A stretch of DNA of 64,000 bases from Psychrobacter vallis (GTDB lineage Bacteria; Pseudomonadota; Gammaproteobacteria; Pseudomonadales; Moraxellaceae), in the NCBI RefSeq assembly GCF_904846715.1, contig NZ_CAJHBU010000010.1, positions 1 through 64,000 on the forward strand, given 5' to 3'. A model generated the notes under the pieces. That model did not search any database, was not told the DNA's origin, and was given only the letters and a program-made list of their open reading frames with translations. Positions within the stretch are counted from its first letter, which is position 1. Each line of letters begins with the position of its first letter. Below are positions 18,257 to 28,283 of this stretch, piece after piece. The position numbers were made by a program, and so were the translations under genes.

Positions 18257-19909
18257 ATGGGACGTAATATGCAAAAATCACTCTTCAAACTGACGATGTT
18301 GGCCACGCTTATCTTAGGTATGAGCGCTTGTAGTGGCGACAACAAAACCACTGACGACTCTGCTGCCAGCTCAGACGCTAAAGCGGCCAAAACCCTACTT
18401 TACTGTTCAGAAGGCAGCCCGGCTGGTTTCGATCCAGCACAGTACACAGCAGGTACGGATTTTGATGCAAGCGCCTATCCCATTTATAACGGTTTAGTGC
18501 AATTCAAGAGAGATGGTACTGAGATTCAACCAGCACTGGCTGACAGCTGGGATATTAGCGAAGATGGCAAGACTTATACCTTTAATCTACGTAAAGGTGT
18601 GAAATTCGGTAAAACGGATTACTTCACCCCAAGCCGCGATTTTAACGCAGACGATCTTATTTTTACGCTAGAACGTCTCACCAACCCAGAATTTGAATTT
18701 AACAAAGCCTACCCTGCTGAGTTCCCATATTCGGTTGGCATGGGACTACCAGATATTATTTCTAACATTGAAAAAGTTGACGATTACACGGTAAAAGTCA
18801 CGCTTAGCGAAACCAATGCGCCATTTTTACAAAATTTAGCGATGCCTTTTGCTTATATCAATTCTGCTGAATATGCTGACAAGTTGATGGCATCTGGTAA
18901 TGAGCCTGATATCAATAACAAACCAGTCGGTACTGGACCTTTTGTCTTTACGTCTTATCAAAAAGATGCCCAAATTCGTTATACCAAAAACCCAGACTAT
19001 TGGGACAAAGATAATATCCACATCGACAATTTAGTCTTTGTCATTACCAAAGATTCAGCGGTTCGTGCGCAAAAAGTTCAAGCGGGCGAATGTCATGTAT
19101 CTGCTTATCCAAAACCTGCCGAAATTGAATCGGTCAAAAAATCCGGTAAAGCCACCGTTCTTGATCAACCAGGTTTCAACGTCGGCTATGTCGGCTACAA
19201 CGTTGAAAAACCGAAGCTGAGTGATCTTAGAGTTCGTCAAGCATTAGATATGGCGATTAATAAAGACGCGATTATCAATGCCGTCTATCAAAGCGAAGGT
19301 CTCAAGGCCACCAACCCAATGCCGCCAACGCAGTGGGGTTACGACAAGTCTCTAAAAGATGCGCCTTATGACGTCGAAAAAGCCAAAGCACTTATCAAAG
19401 AAGCTGGCGCAGACAATATGTCTATCAATCTCTGGTATATGCCAGTTCAACGACCATACAACCCTAATGCCAAGCTAATGGCTGAAATGCTGCAAGCAGA
19501 TTGGGCGAAGATTGGTGTCGATGCCACGCTGGTAACCTATGAGTGGGGCGAGTACCTCAAACGCGCTGCTAAGGGTGAGCCTGATGTGATCTTGGCAGGT
19601 TGGACGGGTGATAATGGTGATCCAGACAACTGGCTTGGTTCGTTATTGTCTTGCGACGCTGTCGGTGGTAATAACTACTCACGCTGGTGTAATAAAGACT
19701 TTGATAATTTAGTGATGAAGGCGCGCCAGGTCACGAATCAAGATGAACGTGTGGATGACTATGTACAAGCTCAGCAGATATTCAAAGAGCAACTGCCTTG
19801 GACAACAATGGCTCATTCGGTCGTAACCGTATTTACTGCTCCAAACGTGGTGGATTTCAAAATTAGTCCGCTTGGTGCCGTACGCTTTGATGGCGTGAAG
19901 GTTGAATAG
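18257..19909 (+). CDS. dppA: Dipeptide/oligopeptide ABC transporter substrate-binding lipoprotein
   Basis: Periplasmic solute-binding protein of family 5 (DppA/OppA-like), 550 aa, that captures peptides for the dppBCDF importer. The signal peptide ends in the lipobox GMSAC with Cys near residue 27, so it is probably membrane-anchored. Family landmarks include PALADSWDISEDGKTYTFNLRKGVKF (about 92-117), DLIFTLERL near 135 and PVGTGPFVFTSY near 225. ATG at 18269 is an alternative start. A hairpin separates it from dppB, the usual arrangement allowing more binding protein than permease. Heme or other substrates are possible for this family. Confidence 0.93.
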   Translation: MGRNMQKSLFKLTMLATLILGMSACSGDNKTTDDSAASSDAKAAKTLLYCSEGSPAGFDPAQYTAGTDFDASAYPIYNGLVQFKRDGTEIQPALADSWDISEDGKTYTFNLRKGVKFGKTDYFTPSRDFNADDLIFTLERLTNPEFEFNKAYPAEFPYSVGMGLPDIISNIEKVDDYTVKVTLSETNAPFLQNLAMPFAYINSAEYADKLMASGNEPDINNKPVGTGPFVFTSYQKDAQIRYTKNPDYWDKDNIHIDNLVFVITKDSAVRAQKVQAGECHVSAYPKPAEIESVKKSGKATVLDQPGFNVGYVGYNVEKPKLSDLRVRQALDMAINKDAIINAVYQSEGLKATNPMPPTQWGYDKSLKDAPYDVEKAKALIKEAGADNMSINLWYMPVQRPYNPNAKLMAEMLQADWAKIGVDATLVTYEWGEYLKRAAKGEPDVILAGWTGDNGDPDNWLGSLLSCDAVGGNNYSRWCNKDFDNLVMKARQVTNQDERVDDYVQAQQIFKEQLPWTTMAHSVVTVFTAPNVVDFKISPLGAVRFDGVKVE

Positions 19910-19964
19910 CGTTACCTAGTTAATTAAGTCCGGTACGACATGCACTATTGTTTGATTTGTATTC

Positions 19965-19993
19965 GGCTGGCTCAGAATTTCTGTTCCAGCCGT
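19965..19993 (+). repeat. Hairpin between dppA and dppB
   Basis: CGGCTGG (19965-19971) and CCAGCCG (19987-19993) form an exact 7-bp stem with a 15-nt loop and no T-run. Such hairpins after binding-protein genes often protect the upstream mRNA from decay or partly terminate transcription. Confidence 0.6.
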
Positions 19994-20077
19994 ATTTATA
20001 TGAGTTAAGTGCTTTGTCACGGACAACCTCCTTAGTGCTACCACTCTAATCATTGAACCACAACTATTGAGCAGCCC

Positions 20078-21094
20078 ATGCTACTTTATATTTTGCGTCG
20101 TATTGCCATTCTCATTCCTGTCTATCTTGGCTTGACACTATCTACTTTTACGTTGATTCGTCTCGTACCGGGTGATGCCGTCGAGATTATGATGGGTGAG
20201 CGTATGGTCGATCCAGAGCTACATGCTCGTGCCTTAGAAAGACTCGGATTGGATAAACCACTCGTTGTCCAGTATTGGGACTATTTGACAGGTATATTGA
20301 CCGGTGACTTTGGCGAGTCCTTTCGTACACGTTCCCCAGTTTTACAAGACTTTTTTGCCCATTTTGTACCAACCTTAGAGTTGGCGCTGTGCGCGATTGT
20401 CATTGCCAGTATTGTCGGGGTGAGCTTAGGTATTTTTGCCGCACTGCGCCGCGGTACTTGGATTGATTACACCCTGATGTCAGGTGCGCTGGCAGGTTAC
20501 TCTATGCCCATCTATTTATTGGGGCCTATCCTCACGGGCATATTCGCCCATTATCTAGGGCTTTTACCCGTCGCTGGTGTGATCTCTGTCGCTCAGTTTT
20601 TAGATGTTCAGCCGTTATACGGTTCATGGCTACTAGGCTCTCTTACCTCAGGAGAACCGGGGGCGTTTTGGGACGTGGTCAAGCACTTTATCTTGCCTTC
20701 CATTGCTTTATCAACCATTCCGTTAGCGATGATCGCACGGATGACACGCTCAGCAATGCTGGAAGTGTTAGATGAAGATTATGTGCGGACGGCTCGAGCC
20801 AAAGGCTTATCCCCGCGCCGAGTGATATTGATCCACGTAATGCGTAATGCGTTGATTACCGTTGTGACCGTGGTTGGCTTACAGATGGCGACGTTGCTTG
20901 CTGGCGCTATTATCACTGAGACCATCTTTAGTTGGCCAGGTGTTGGTAATTGGCTACTGGATGGATTTTTCACGCGTGATTATCCTATCGTGCAAAACGG
21001 GATTTTATTGGTCGCCACCGCCTTGATTTTGGTCAGTTTATTTATTGATATTTTGTATGGTCTGATCAATCCGCGTATTCGCCATACCTCTTAA
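20078..21094 (+). CDS. dppB: Dipeptide ABC transporter permease
   Basis: Inner-membrane permease of the DppB/OppB type, 338 aa, with about six transmembrane helices. The N-terminus MLLYILRRIAILIPVYLGLTL and the following RLVPGDAVEIMMGE are typical. The EAA loop that contacts the ATPases is visible around residue 235-255 (YVRTARAKGLSPRRVILIHVMRNA written in two overlapping parts: YVRTARAKGLSP, RRVILIHVMRNA). It pairs with DppC to form the channel. Gene order dppABCDF is complete here. Confidence 0.95.
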   Translation: MLLYILRRIAILIPVYLGLTLSTFTLIRLVPGDAVEIMMGERMVDPELHARALERLGLDKPLVVQYWDYLTGILTGDFGESFRTRSPVLQDFFAHFVPTLELALCAIVIASIVGVSLGIFAALRRGTWIDYTLMSGALAGYSMPIYLLGPILTGIFAHYLGLLPVAGVISVAQFLDVQPLYGSWLLGSLTSGEPGAFWDVVKHFILPSIALSTIPLAMIARMTRSAMLEVLDEDYVRTARAKGLSPRRVILIHVMRNALITVVTVVGLQMATLLAGAIITETIFSWPGVGNWLLDGFFTRDYPIVQNGILLVATALILVSLFIDILYGLINPRIRHTS

Positions 21095-21227
21095 CTTACC
21101 ATTGATAAATACTCATATTATAAATAGTGATGATTGGCGCTCAAGTGATGTTTTAGCAATGCTTAGTACTTTTTTAGGAATGGAATTCTAAAAACTGTCA
21201 CTGCGCTAGCCACTATAGGAACTGCTC

Positions 21228-22142
21228 ATGAAGCCTTCTGTTCTCCCCTCTGATGTCAACCTTACGGCAGCCACACCGCCTTCCTCTTGGCAACTATTCT
21301 TGTCGACATTCTGCCGAAACAAAGGCGCTGTACTTGGGTTTATTGTACTGGCATTGATGGTTGTTATTGCCGTACTCGCGCCCGCGCTTGCTCCTCATGA
21401 TCCTTATGAGTTGTTTACCGGCCAAGAACAATTGCCGCCAGCATTTTTAAGTGGTGGCGATACGATGTTTTGGCTGGGCACTGATGATGCCGGTCGCGAC
21501 ACATTATCTCGAGTAATGTATGGCGCGCGTTACTCACTGTTTATCGGTCTCAGCGCGACCACACTTGCTATGTTGGTCGGTGTCTCTTTAGGATTGAGTG
21601 CGGCATTTTGGCCCAAAGTTTGGGGCAAAGCCGTCATGCTCGTCAATGACATCTTGATGTCTTATCCAAGCTTGCTATTGGCCATCATTATTGCCGCTAT
21701 CTTAGGGCCTTCCATGACCAATACGATCATCACGATTGCGTTGGTCTGTACGCCACCCTTCATTCGTCTTACTCGTGCTACCGCCATGGTTGAGCTACAA
21801 CGTGAATACTTTATTGCTTCACAAGTGATGGGTGCGGGCGTGCTCAGACTATTGTTCGTGACGATTTTGCCCAACTGTATGGCGCCACTTATCGTACAGG
21901 CGACGATGATATTCTCTTCTGCGATTTTAGAAGCAGGCGCGATTGGTTTCTTAGGGTTTGGCGTGCAACCACCCGATGCCGAATGGGGCGCGATGCTAGG
22001 TACGGCGCGTCAATATATTCAAAGTAATGTTTGGCTCGCTATTTGGCCAGGTGTCGCTATTTTCTTAGCTGCATTGTCGATCAACTTGACGGGTGATGGC
22101 TTGCGCGATGCGCTCGATCCCAAATTGAAGCAGGTGACCTAA
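21228..22142 (+). CDS. dppC: Dipeptide ABC transporter permease
   Basis: Second permease subunit (304 aa) of the peptide importer. It has an N-terminal cytosolic stretch, a first helix around 35-55 ([20 protein letters not shown]), the PHDPYE motif and [19 protein letters not shown] near 90-110, all hallmarks of DppC/OppC. The EAA motif lies around 205-225 ([13 protein letters not shown]). AGGA precedes the ATG. Its stop codon at 22142 is one base before the dppD start, indicating translational coupling. Confidence 0.95.
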   Translation: MKPSVLPSDVNLTAATPPSSWQLFLSTFCRNKGAVLGFIVLALMVVIAVLAPALAPHDPYELFTGQEQLPPAFLSGGDTMFWLGTDDAGRDTLSRVMYGARYSLFIGLSATTLAMLVGVSLGLSAAFWPKVWGKAVMLVNDILMSYPSLLLAIIIAAILGPSMTNTIITIALVCTPPFIRLTRATAMVELQREYFIASQVMGAGVLRLLFVTILPNCMAPLIVQATMIFSSAILEAGAIGFLGFGVQPPDAEWGAMLGTARQYIQSNVWLAIWPGVAIFLAALSINLTGDGLRDALDPKLKQVT

Positions 22143-22143
22143 G

Positions 22144-23226
22144 ATGACTGAACTATTAAATAAAACGCCTATAACCAATGTTTCCATGAATAACCCATCA
22201 ATAGAAACAGCACCGTTATTATTAGATATTGAAAATCTTTCGGTCACTTTCGGTCAAGGGGCGCGCGCTTTTCGTGCCGTAGATGATGTGTCGTTGTCCA
22301 TTACGCAAGGCGAAGTGATCGCCGTAGTGGGTGAATCTGGCTCAGGCAAGTCAGTGACGATGATGGCCTTAATGGGACTGTTGCCGCCCTCTGCGACGGT
22401 GCGTGCTAAGCGTGTGATGTTTGATAATAAGGACATGCTCGGTATGTCACCCAAAGAGCGCCGCGGCATTATTGGCAAAGACATCTCGATGATCTTTCAA
22501 AATGCGATGTCGTGCTTAAACCCAAGCTTTACGGTTGAGATGCAATTGGGCGAAGTACTGCGCAAACATCTTGGCTTACGGGGTTCAGCCGTGCGCACAC
22601 GTAGCTTAGAGCTATTGGAATTGGTCGAGATGCCCGATGCCCAAAACCGACTCAAGGTTTATCCGCATCAGCTGTCAGGCGGTATGAGTCAGCGGGTGAT
22701 GATTGCGATGGCGCTGGCTTGCGAGCCAAAACTGCTCATCGCTGATGAACCGACCACAGCGCTTGATGTGACGGTACAAGCGCAAATCATGGATTTACTT
22801 GGTCGATTACAACGCGAAAAACAAATGGCCATGGTGCTGATTACCCATGATTTGGGTTTGGTGGCGCAAAATTCACGTGATGTCGCCGTCATGTATGCCG
22901 GACAAGTGGTTGAAACCAGTACGGTGCCAGAGATTTTCCAAAACCCTGCTCATCCGTATACCGAAGCATTACTACAAGCGATCCCTGAATTGGCTATCGG
23001 TCAAGACCGTCTGAACAGCTTGCCGGGAGTCGTGCCAAGCCAATATGATCGTCCGAGTGGTTGCTTATTGTCTCCCCGTTGTCCCTATAAACAGCCTATT
23101 TGCGAAGTACCGCCACCTATCTTAGACACACCTAATGGTAAGGTGCGCTGTATTCATTCTGAACTACCAGACCTACCTTCTCGCACATCTACCTTGAACG
23201 CTGCTACTTTGGAGTCCCAAGCATGA
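22144..23226 (+). CDS. dppD: Dipeptide ABC transporter ATP-binding protein
   Basis: ATPase subunit of 360 aa. Walker A is [10 protein letters not shown] near residue 68, the Q-loop is in [12 protein letters not shown], the ABC signature is [13 protein letters not shown] near 178, and Walker B is [12 protein letters not shown] near 199 with the switch histidine in ITHDLG. The C-terminal oligopeptide/dipeptide transporter domain has the cysteine-containing motif [15 protein letters not shown]. About 25 residues precede the first beta strand, slightly long for the family. It overlaps dppF by 4 bp (ATGA). Confidence 0.95.
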   Translation: MTELLNKTPITNVSMNNPSIETAPLLLDIENLSVTFGQGARAFRAVDDVSLSITQGEVIAVVGESGSGKSVTMMALMGLLPPSATVRAKRVMFDNKDMLGMSPKERRGIIGKDISMIFQNAMSCLNPSFTVEMQLGEVLRKHLGLRGSAVRTRSLELLELVEMPDAQNRLKVYPHQLSGGMSQRVMIAMALACEPKLLIADEPTTALDVTVQAQIMDLLGRLQREKQMAMVLITHDLGLVAQNSRDVAVMYAGQVVETSTVPEIFQNPAHPYTEALLQAIPELAIGQDRLNSLPGVVPSQYDRPSGCLLSPRCPYKQPICEVPPPILDTPNGKVRCIHSELPDLPSRTSTLNAATLESQA

Positions 23227-24194
23227 GTAATAAAGTGGTCTTAAAAGCGGACAATCTACACAAGCATTACCCCGTATCCCAAGGGTTGGGTAAAGCTAAA
23301 GCTTACGTGAAAGCCCTAAACGGTATCTCATTCGAACTTGAAGCAGGTAAAACACTGGCAGTCGTTGGTGAGTCAGGCTGCGGTAAATCCACCCTTGCCC
23401 GCCAGCTGACGCTCATTGAATCCCCTACTGAAGGCCAGCTATTTATCAACGATGAGGGTACGACTGACTACAGCAGAAAAGCGCTAAAAGACTTGCGTAC
23501 CGAGATTCAAATGGTCTTTCAAAACCCGTATGGTAGCTTAAACCCACGCCATACCATTGGCTATCAATTGACGGAACCACTAGATATCCATACCAAACTG
23601 TCAAAAGATGAAAAGCGCGATAAAATTAATGAGATGATGCGAAATGTTGGTCTGCGTCCAGAACACTCTGGCCGCTTTCCGCATATGTTTTCGGGTGGTC
23701 AACGACAGCGTATTGCCCTCGCCCGCGCCATGATGCTCAATCCAAAGATTGTCGTCGCTGACGAACCAACCTCGGCGCTCGATGTGTCGATTCAAGCGCA
23801 AGTACTGAATCTGTTTATGGACTTGCAAGACGAATACCATACCGCGTATGTCTTCATCTCGCACAACTTATCCGTCGTACGCCACGTCGCTGATGATGTC
23901 ATGGTCATGTATTTAGGTCAGGCAGTCGAGCACGGTCCTAAAGAGGCGATCTATAATGCACCAAAGCATCCTTATACCATCGCTTTATTAGCCGCTGCGC
24001 CAACGGTCAATGGTCATAAAAATGATCTAACGCTCCATGGTGAGTTGCCAAGCCCGCTAAATCCACCAAGTGGTTGCGCGCTACATAAGCGCTGCCCTTA
24101 TGCCAAGCCGCAGTGTAGTGAAATAGAGCCACAACTGCGCGAATGGGATGGTCGATTGGTGGCTTGTCTGCGTTTAGAAGAGATATATGGTTAA
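23223..24194 (+). CDS. dppF: Dipeptide ABC transporter ATP-binding protein
   Basis: Second ATPase subunit, 323 aa. Walker A is [13 protein letters not shown] near residue 48, the signature is [15 protein letters not shown] near 155, and Walker B is [12 protein letters not shown] near 178, followed by the H-loop in FISHNLSVV. The C-terminal motif [15 protein letters not shown] matches DppF/OppF. Its start overlaps the end of dppD, so the two are translated together as the heterodimeric engine of the importer. It is the last gene of the operon. Confidence 0.95.
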   Translation: MSNKVVLKADNLHKHYPVSQGLGKAKAYVKALNGISFELEAGKTLAVVGESGCGKSTLARQLTLIESPTEGQLFINDEGTTDYSRKALKDLRTEIQMVFQNPYGSLNPRHTIGYQLTEPLDIHTKLSKDEKRDKINEMMRNVGLRPEHSGRFPHMFSGGQRQRIALARAMMLNPKIVVADEPTSALDVSIQAQVLNLFMDLQDEYHTAYVFISHNLSVVRHVADDVMVMYLGQAVEHGPKEAIYNAPKHPYTIALLAAAPTVNGHKNDLTLHGELPSPLNPPSGCALHKRCPYAKPQCSEIEPQLREWDGRLVACLRLEEIYG

Positions 24195-24214
24195 GAGATT
24201 TTGATAGCTGATAA

Positions 24215-24240
24215 AACCGCTGTAATGGCGGTTCTATTAT
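24215..24240 (+). terminator. Weak terminator after dppF
   Basis: AACCGC (24215-24220) and GCGGTT (24228-24233) form a 6-bp stem with a 7-nt loop, followed by a T-containing stretch. The stem is short, so this is tentative. Confidence 0.45.
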
Positions 24241-24293
24241 TTGGCAGCTTCAAACCAATCTTCTTTCTATCGATATTTATTTTATTAAAAAAC

Positions 24294-24713
24294 CTATCTT
24301 GCAATTTGCATCGCCGCTTCTAACGCTGCGGTGTCTTCGTGCATGCGATATAAGCAAATCTTACCTGCCTCATCGAAGCGTACAATCATTGTCCAAAGGC
24401 TGTTGAATACGTCTCCAGTACGCTTAACCGTGTGGGCAAGTTCGCCAAATCTGACAATGTAATTATCGCTCGCGATAGAATCTTCCATCGCAAACGTGCC
24501 AAACTCAAACATCTGGGCCAGATTTTTAAAGAATATAGTGCCTGCTGCTTGGCCAATATGAGTCCCATAAATCGGTATTTGGCTGTCGCTCTCCTTTCGA
24601 AAAACCACAAATTCAACGTTTTTATCACACAGTTGCATTGCTTGCTCATACTCACCTGTAAAGACATGAGCGACGAACTGGTCAAGGGTTTGGATATTGG
24701 ATTTTGTTTGCAT
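24294..24713 (-). CDS. Nuclear transport factor 2 / SnoaL-like family protein
   Basis: 139-aa protein with the alpha+beta cone pattern of NTF2-like proteins: an N-terminal helix (LDQFVAHVFTGEYEQAMQLC), a strand pair (VEFVVFRK, IYGTHIGQAA), a helix with FFKNLAQMFEFG, and three long C-terminal strands (YIVRFGELAHTVK, VFNSLWTMIVRFD, ICLYRMHEDT). Members of this fold include ketosteroid isomerases and many ligand-binding proteins of unknown role; no catalytic residue can be assigned here. It is divergent from a LysR-type regulator gene 176 bp away, which may control it. Confidence 0.82.
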   Translation of the reverse strand: MQTKSNIQTLDQFVAHVFTGEYEQAMQLCDKNVEFVVFRKESDSQIPIYGTHIGQAAGTIFFKNLAQMFEFGTFAMEDSIASDNYIVRFGELAHTVKRTGDVFNSLWTMIVRFDEAGKICLYRMHEDTAALEAAMQIAR

Positions 24714-24773
24714 ATATTTTCTCGATATTGTGGATGAAATAAATCTCGGCGCTTTTAAGGCTGCTAGCGAGTT

Positions 24774-24796
24774 ATGCCCAGTCTAATGAAAGGCAT
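24774..24796. promoter_or_regulatory. Candidate LysR operator in divergent promoter region
   Basis: ATGCC (24774-24778) and GGCAT (24792-24796) form an inverted repeat spaced by 13 bp between the divergent NTF2-like and LysR genes. Size and place fit a LysR-type site, but no binding is demonstrated. Confidence 0.35.
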
Positions 24797-24889
24797 GGTA
24801 AATAAATATACGACACCCACACATTGACTGTGCAAATAGGCACAATAGAATTTGCTAAGATAAGAGACTATTAACATAAGAGAATAGAT

Positions 24890-25852
24890 ATGTACTGGGA
24901 TGATTTGGCTTACTTTGTTTGCTTGGTAGAAAAACAGACACTGACCGCGTGCGCTGAGGAAATGAATGTGCAGCACAGCACGGTTGCTCGGCGCATTGAG
25001 CATCTTGAGCAAACATTAGATATTAATCTTTTCGATCGGCTAGGCAAACGCTATGTGCTGACTATCGAGGGCGAACTGCTCTATCACCAAGCAGTCGCAG
25101 TTAAAAAAGAAATAACCATTTTTCAGAGAATGGCGATTGATCAAAACGCGCTGCAAGGTAAAGTTGTGATATCTGCTCCGCCTGTATGGGCAAATGAGGT
25201 GCTCATAACTGCTTTGACTGACTTTCGCCAACAATTTCCAAATATATTAGTGGAATTAAGCGGTGATGTGAGTATGAGCAATCTGCACCAAAGAGAAGCT
25301 GATATCGCCATACGCACACGCCGTCCCACCCAAGAAGACTTAGTTATCCGGACATTGGGATCATCGACCTATCGATTTTACGCCCATGATGAATATCTCA
25401 AAGATACGATACATGAGGAATGGCAACTTATAGAATTTCAAGCCAATGCCAGAGTACTCAGTTGGTCGCAGACGTTAATAAAGCAGCATGCTTATACGAT
25501 TGCTTTTAGTACCAACGATTTATATATGGCGTGTCACGCGACTCGTCAAAAAATAGGGTTTGCCTTATTACCCAACTTTTTAGCCCGTCAGTACCCAGAG
25601 CTGATAGCGGTTAATCCTATTCGCAAAGTAATAATGACTGACTTAGAAACCAATCCCTCAGCGTTAGATTACCCTGCTGACAGTCTATCGCAATCACGAC
25701 CCCAAAATTCCTTTACAAGCCTATCTATTCCATTGTCTCAGGGCTATCCGCTCTATCTTGTCATGCATCCAGATGTCAGGCGTTCAGCACGGGTCAGAGC
25801 GGTCGCAGATTGGTTGATTGCTTGTTCTAATGAATTAAGCGGATTCGAGTGA
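24890..25852 (+). CDS. LysR-family transcriptional regulator
   Basis: 320-aa regulator. The N-terminal winged helix-turn-helix reads LAYFVCLVEKQTLTACAEEM and then VQHSTVARRIEHLEQTL (about residues 5-45), followed by the linker helix and a periplasmic-binding-like effector domain starting at GKVVISAPP. The region near residues 215-245 (ETNPSALDYPADSLSQSRPQ) is an unusual hydrophilic insert not typical of the fold. It probably autoregulates and controls the divergent NTF2-like gene. The effector is unknown. It converges with the NERD-domain gene, whose stop lies 45 bp away. Confidence 0.9.
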   Translation: MYWDDLAYFVCLVEKQTLTACAEEMNVQHSTVARRIEHLEQTLDINLFDRLGKRYVLTIEGELLYHQAVAVKKEITIFQRMAIDQNALQGKVVISAPPVWANEVLITALTDFRQQFPNILVELSGDVSMSNLHQREADIAIRTRRPTQEDLVIRTLGSSTYRFYAHDEYLKDTIHEEWQLIEFQANARVLSWSQTLIKQHAYTIAFSTNDLYMACHATRQKIGFALLPNFLARQYPELIAVNPIRKVIMTDLETNPSALDYPADSLSQSRPQNSFTSLSIPLSQGYPLYLVMHPDVRRSARVRAVADWLIACSNELSGFE

Positions 25853-25897
25853 TGTTTTTGTATCGCTTAGATGATAGACATCTAAATTGCAGCGTAT

Positions 25898-26941
25898 TTA
25901 TTGTTGGCTGACATTGACCACACCGCGACATTTAGGGAATTGGCTACAGCCAAAAAAGGTCTGCCCTTGATGCTGGCCTTTTTTTGCAACACGTTCAACC
26001 ATTTCAGCGTTACATCTTGGGCAAGTTGGGGTTTGAGTTAAATTAGCCATGTGTTCTGCCAACTCAAATGTCAAAGGTTCATCCACTTCTGGCTCAGACT
26101 CTAGAATCTCAAATGGCGTAAGAAACAATTTATCAGCAATATCATGCGACATATTGGTAGGCGTTGTGATGGTCTGCTGAGTATTCAGACTATCAGTCGG
26201 TAATTCGCTAGATTCAATCTCAGTTTGACCAGACCATCGCAGCACTTCTCTACTTTTCAGAGTAGCTCTTTTAGCTGTTTCTTTTACTACTGGCTCAGGT
26301 GTAGGATTGTTAGCAACTGACTGACCATTAGAATGACTGATAGGCAGATTATTCGTATTCTTGCTTGGGTTGCTATGCTTATTTTTTAGATAGGCTTTGT
26401 GCTGGCGATTGGTACGCCACGACTTGCTAAATCTATTACTTTCTATCTGCTCAACGATGGATGTGACCTCATCTTCAGTCAGTAGCTTATCTTGTTTCCT
26501 CTTTACATAAGAGACCATACCACTCGTCAATACGTGCTCGGGTAGCTCATCACGGGTTTTTAACTCACACTCACCGATGAAGGCAATCATTGAGTGAAAA
26601 TAGCTCAGCTCCAATCCTAATAAATCTGCAAGCGTCTTAATATGTAAGTAATTTTGGCGCAGCGGATTTTGGAATTTATATTTACTTCCATTTGGGAACG
26701 ATTGCGTCCACTGGCTTTGCTTCTCGCTACCATATATCCAGCCTTTATAATTTTTGGTTTCGATGACAAATATGCCGTAAACAGAGACGATGACGTGATC
26801 GATTTGCGTACTGCCACCATTAGCTCGTGGCAAGGTGATACCGTTTAATCGATGATAAACGTCTTTTTCTAATTTTAGCCACATGGCAACGTTGATGACG
26901 GTCTCGCCGAGAAAGCCTTTAAAGGTGGATTTTAGGGACAT
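25898..26941 (-). CDS. NERD-domain protein with topoisomerase-type zinc ribbon
   Basis: 347-aa protein. The N-terminal NERD (nuclease-related) domain spans about residues 10-125, with the strongly conserved GSTQIDHVIVSVYGIFVIETKN written here as GSTQIDHVIVS and GIFVIETKNYKG; Asp, Glu and Lys of this core resemble restriction-type nuclease active sites. A low-complexity, Asn/Ser/Thr-rich linker (about 185-290) leads to a C-terminal zinc ribbon with four cysteines (CPRCNAEM and FFGCSQFPKCRG) like those at the end of topoisomerase I. A DNA-processing role is plausible but unproven. A truncated copy of its first 66 codons lies at 28284-28487. Confidence 0.88.
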   Translation of the reverse strand: MSLKSTFKGFLGETVINVAMWLKLEKDVYHRLNGITLPRANGGSTQIDHVIVSVYGIFVIETKNYKGWIYGSEKQSQWTQSFPNGSKYKFQNPLRQNYLHIKTLADLLGLELSYFHSMIAFIGECELKTRDELPEHVLTSGMVSYVKRKQDKLLTEDEVTSIVEQIESNRFSKSWRTNRQHKAYLKNKHSNPSKNTNNLPISHSNGQSVANNPTPEPVVKETAKRATLKSREVLRWSGQTEIESSELPTDSLNTQQTITTPTNMSHDIADKLFLTPFEILESEPEVDEPLTFELAEHMANLTQTPTCPRCNAEMVERVAKKGQHQGQTFFGCSQFPKCRGVVNVSQQ

Positions 26942-27227
26942 GGTTTCTTACTCTATCGATAGACTTTACTTAATTGCATTCGCACTAAACACTCATTGAA
27001 CGTTACCAGCAGACTAACTTTTGACGAGTCTTTACATTGCCTAATATAGTCCATTTTCTCATCCATTGTCGGTCAATGATTTTCATCATCAAAACAGTCA
27101 AAAATCTTAATTTTGTTTGTATTTTTGCTATGTCAAACTGTCTGTTTTTTAAGTATTATGAAAGCTATCTTACACGTAATATACTCTTAAACTTATAAAT
27201 AATTCAAAAAAAGCGAGCAAACATAAA

Positions 27228-28220
27228 GTGAAAAACAATCACAACGACATGATCAAGAACCATTTTATGTTTAGCAGTAAATTAGCTTTTACTTTACTAA
27301 TAGCCATAACCGCTGCCCAAGCGAACGACTCTGCTGAATATATCGGTACGGGCGGTGTTACGTATCTTAAAAATAAAAATATCAGCATGCATAGTGAAGA
27401 TTTATACATCTCAAAAGATAAAATTCGCGTCAACTATGAGTTTAAAAATTTGAGTAATAAGGATATTACGGAGACTATTCTCTTTCCTATGCCAGCTGTA
27501 CCCAGTTTTATAGACTCAGATTATGCTGATATAAACGCTACTTATGATAACTTTCAAGTTTGGGTAAATGGTAAGCCTATCAATCCTGACCTGCATGTTC
27601 GTACTTTCATGCACCCAATTGTCGTCAAAGATGGCGATAAAATTTATTCTGAGACGTCTGTCGATAACACTGAGATTTTTAAGGCATGTGGTATCAATGA
27701 AGCTGAAATGATGACACCTTGGACGTATAAGTTTGATACCAACGATATCAATCAACGGCTTTTGAATTGTAATAATAAAAAATTAGATCAATTTATTGAC
27801 GATAGAGAAGATCCGTATATATCTTGGGATTCTCAAATCATTTATAGCTGGGAGCAAACTTTTAAAGCCAATACTGTTACTAAGATTAAGCACACTTATA
27901 CACCGTTAGTAGGTGGCTCAGTACATTTAGACGAAGAACAATATGCCGATTTTTGTGTGGATAGATCAACTCAGCGAGGATTTAATAAGAATGGTGGTCG
28001 TCCCTATCAGGCTCTAAGCTATATCTTGACCACGGGAGCGAACTGGGCAAAACCAATCAGCAACTTTAAACTGACTGTAGAACGCGATCCCAATGAATTA
28101 GTGTCTTTTTGTTGGAAAGGTAAAGGCAAAGTTAAGAAAATTGGACCAACGACGTTTGAAATCAAAGAAAGTAATTTCGTTCCAACCCACGATTTTGATG
28201 TGGCTTTTATTATGAAATGA
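27228..28220 (+). CDS. DUF4424-family exported protein
   Basis: 330-aa protein of unknown function matching my recollection of DUF4424. A signal peptide ends around AQANDSAEY. The mature protein begins with a beta-rich region containing NISMHSEDLYISKDKIRVNY and ETILFPMPAVP, and it has paired cysteines (FKACG, LLNCN, ADFCV, SFCWKG) that may form disulfides in the periplasm. GTG at 27228 is the longest start. ATG at 27249 or 27267 would give more typical signal peptides, and no start has a clear ribosome-binding site. It is embedded between the intact NERD gene and a truncated NERD copy, on the opposite strand. A CTCAGT/ACTGAG inverted pair lies about 28248-28278. Confidence 0.75.
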   Translation: MKNNHNDMIKNHFMFSSKLAFTLLIAITAAQANDSAEYIGTGGVTYLKNKNISMHSEDLYISKDKIRVNYEFKNLSNKDITETILFPMPAVPSFIDSDYADINATYDNFQVWVNGKPINPDLHVRTFMHPIVVKDGDKIYSETSVDNTEIFKACGINEAEMMTPWTYKFDTNDINQRLLNCNNKKLDQFIDDREDPYISWDSQIIYSWEQTFKANTVTKIKHTYTPLVGGSVHLDEEQYADFCVDRSTQRGFNKNGGRPYQALSYILTTGANWAKPISNFKLTVERDPNELVSFCWKGKGKVKKIGPTTFEIKESNFVPTHDFDVAFIMK

Positions 28221-28283
28221 GGGTTATTTTGTGGAGTGACCAATGCCTCAGTAACTTCTCTAACCTGTTAGACTGAGTTTAAC

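Noticed and set aside
24432-24737. A 101-codon frame antisense to the NTF2-like gene
   Set aside because: Shadow of the coding strand; the NTF2 fold on the other strand is clear.
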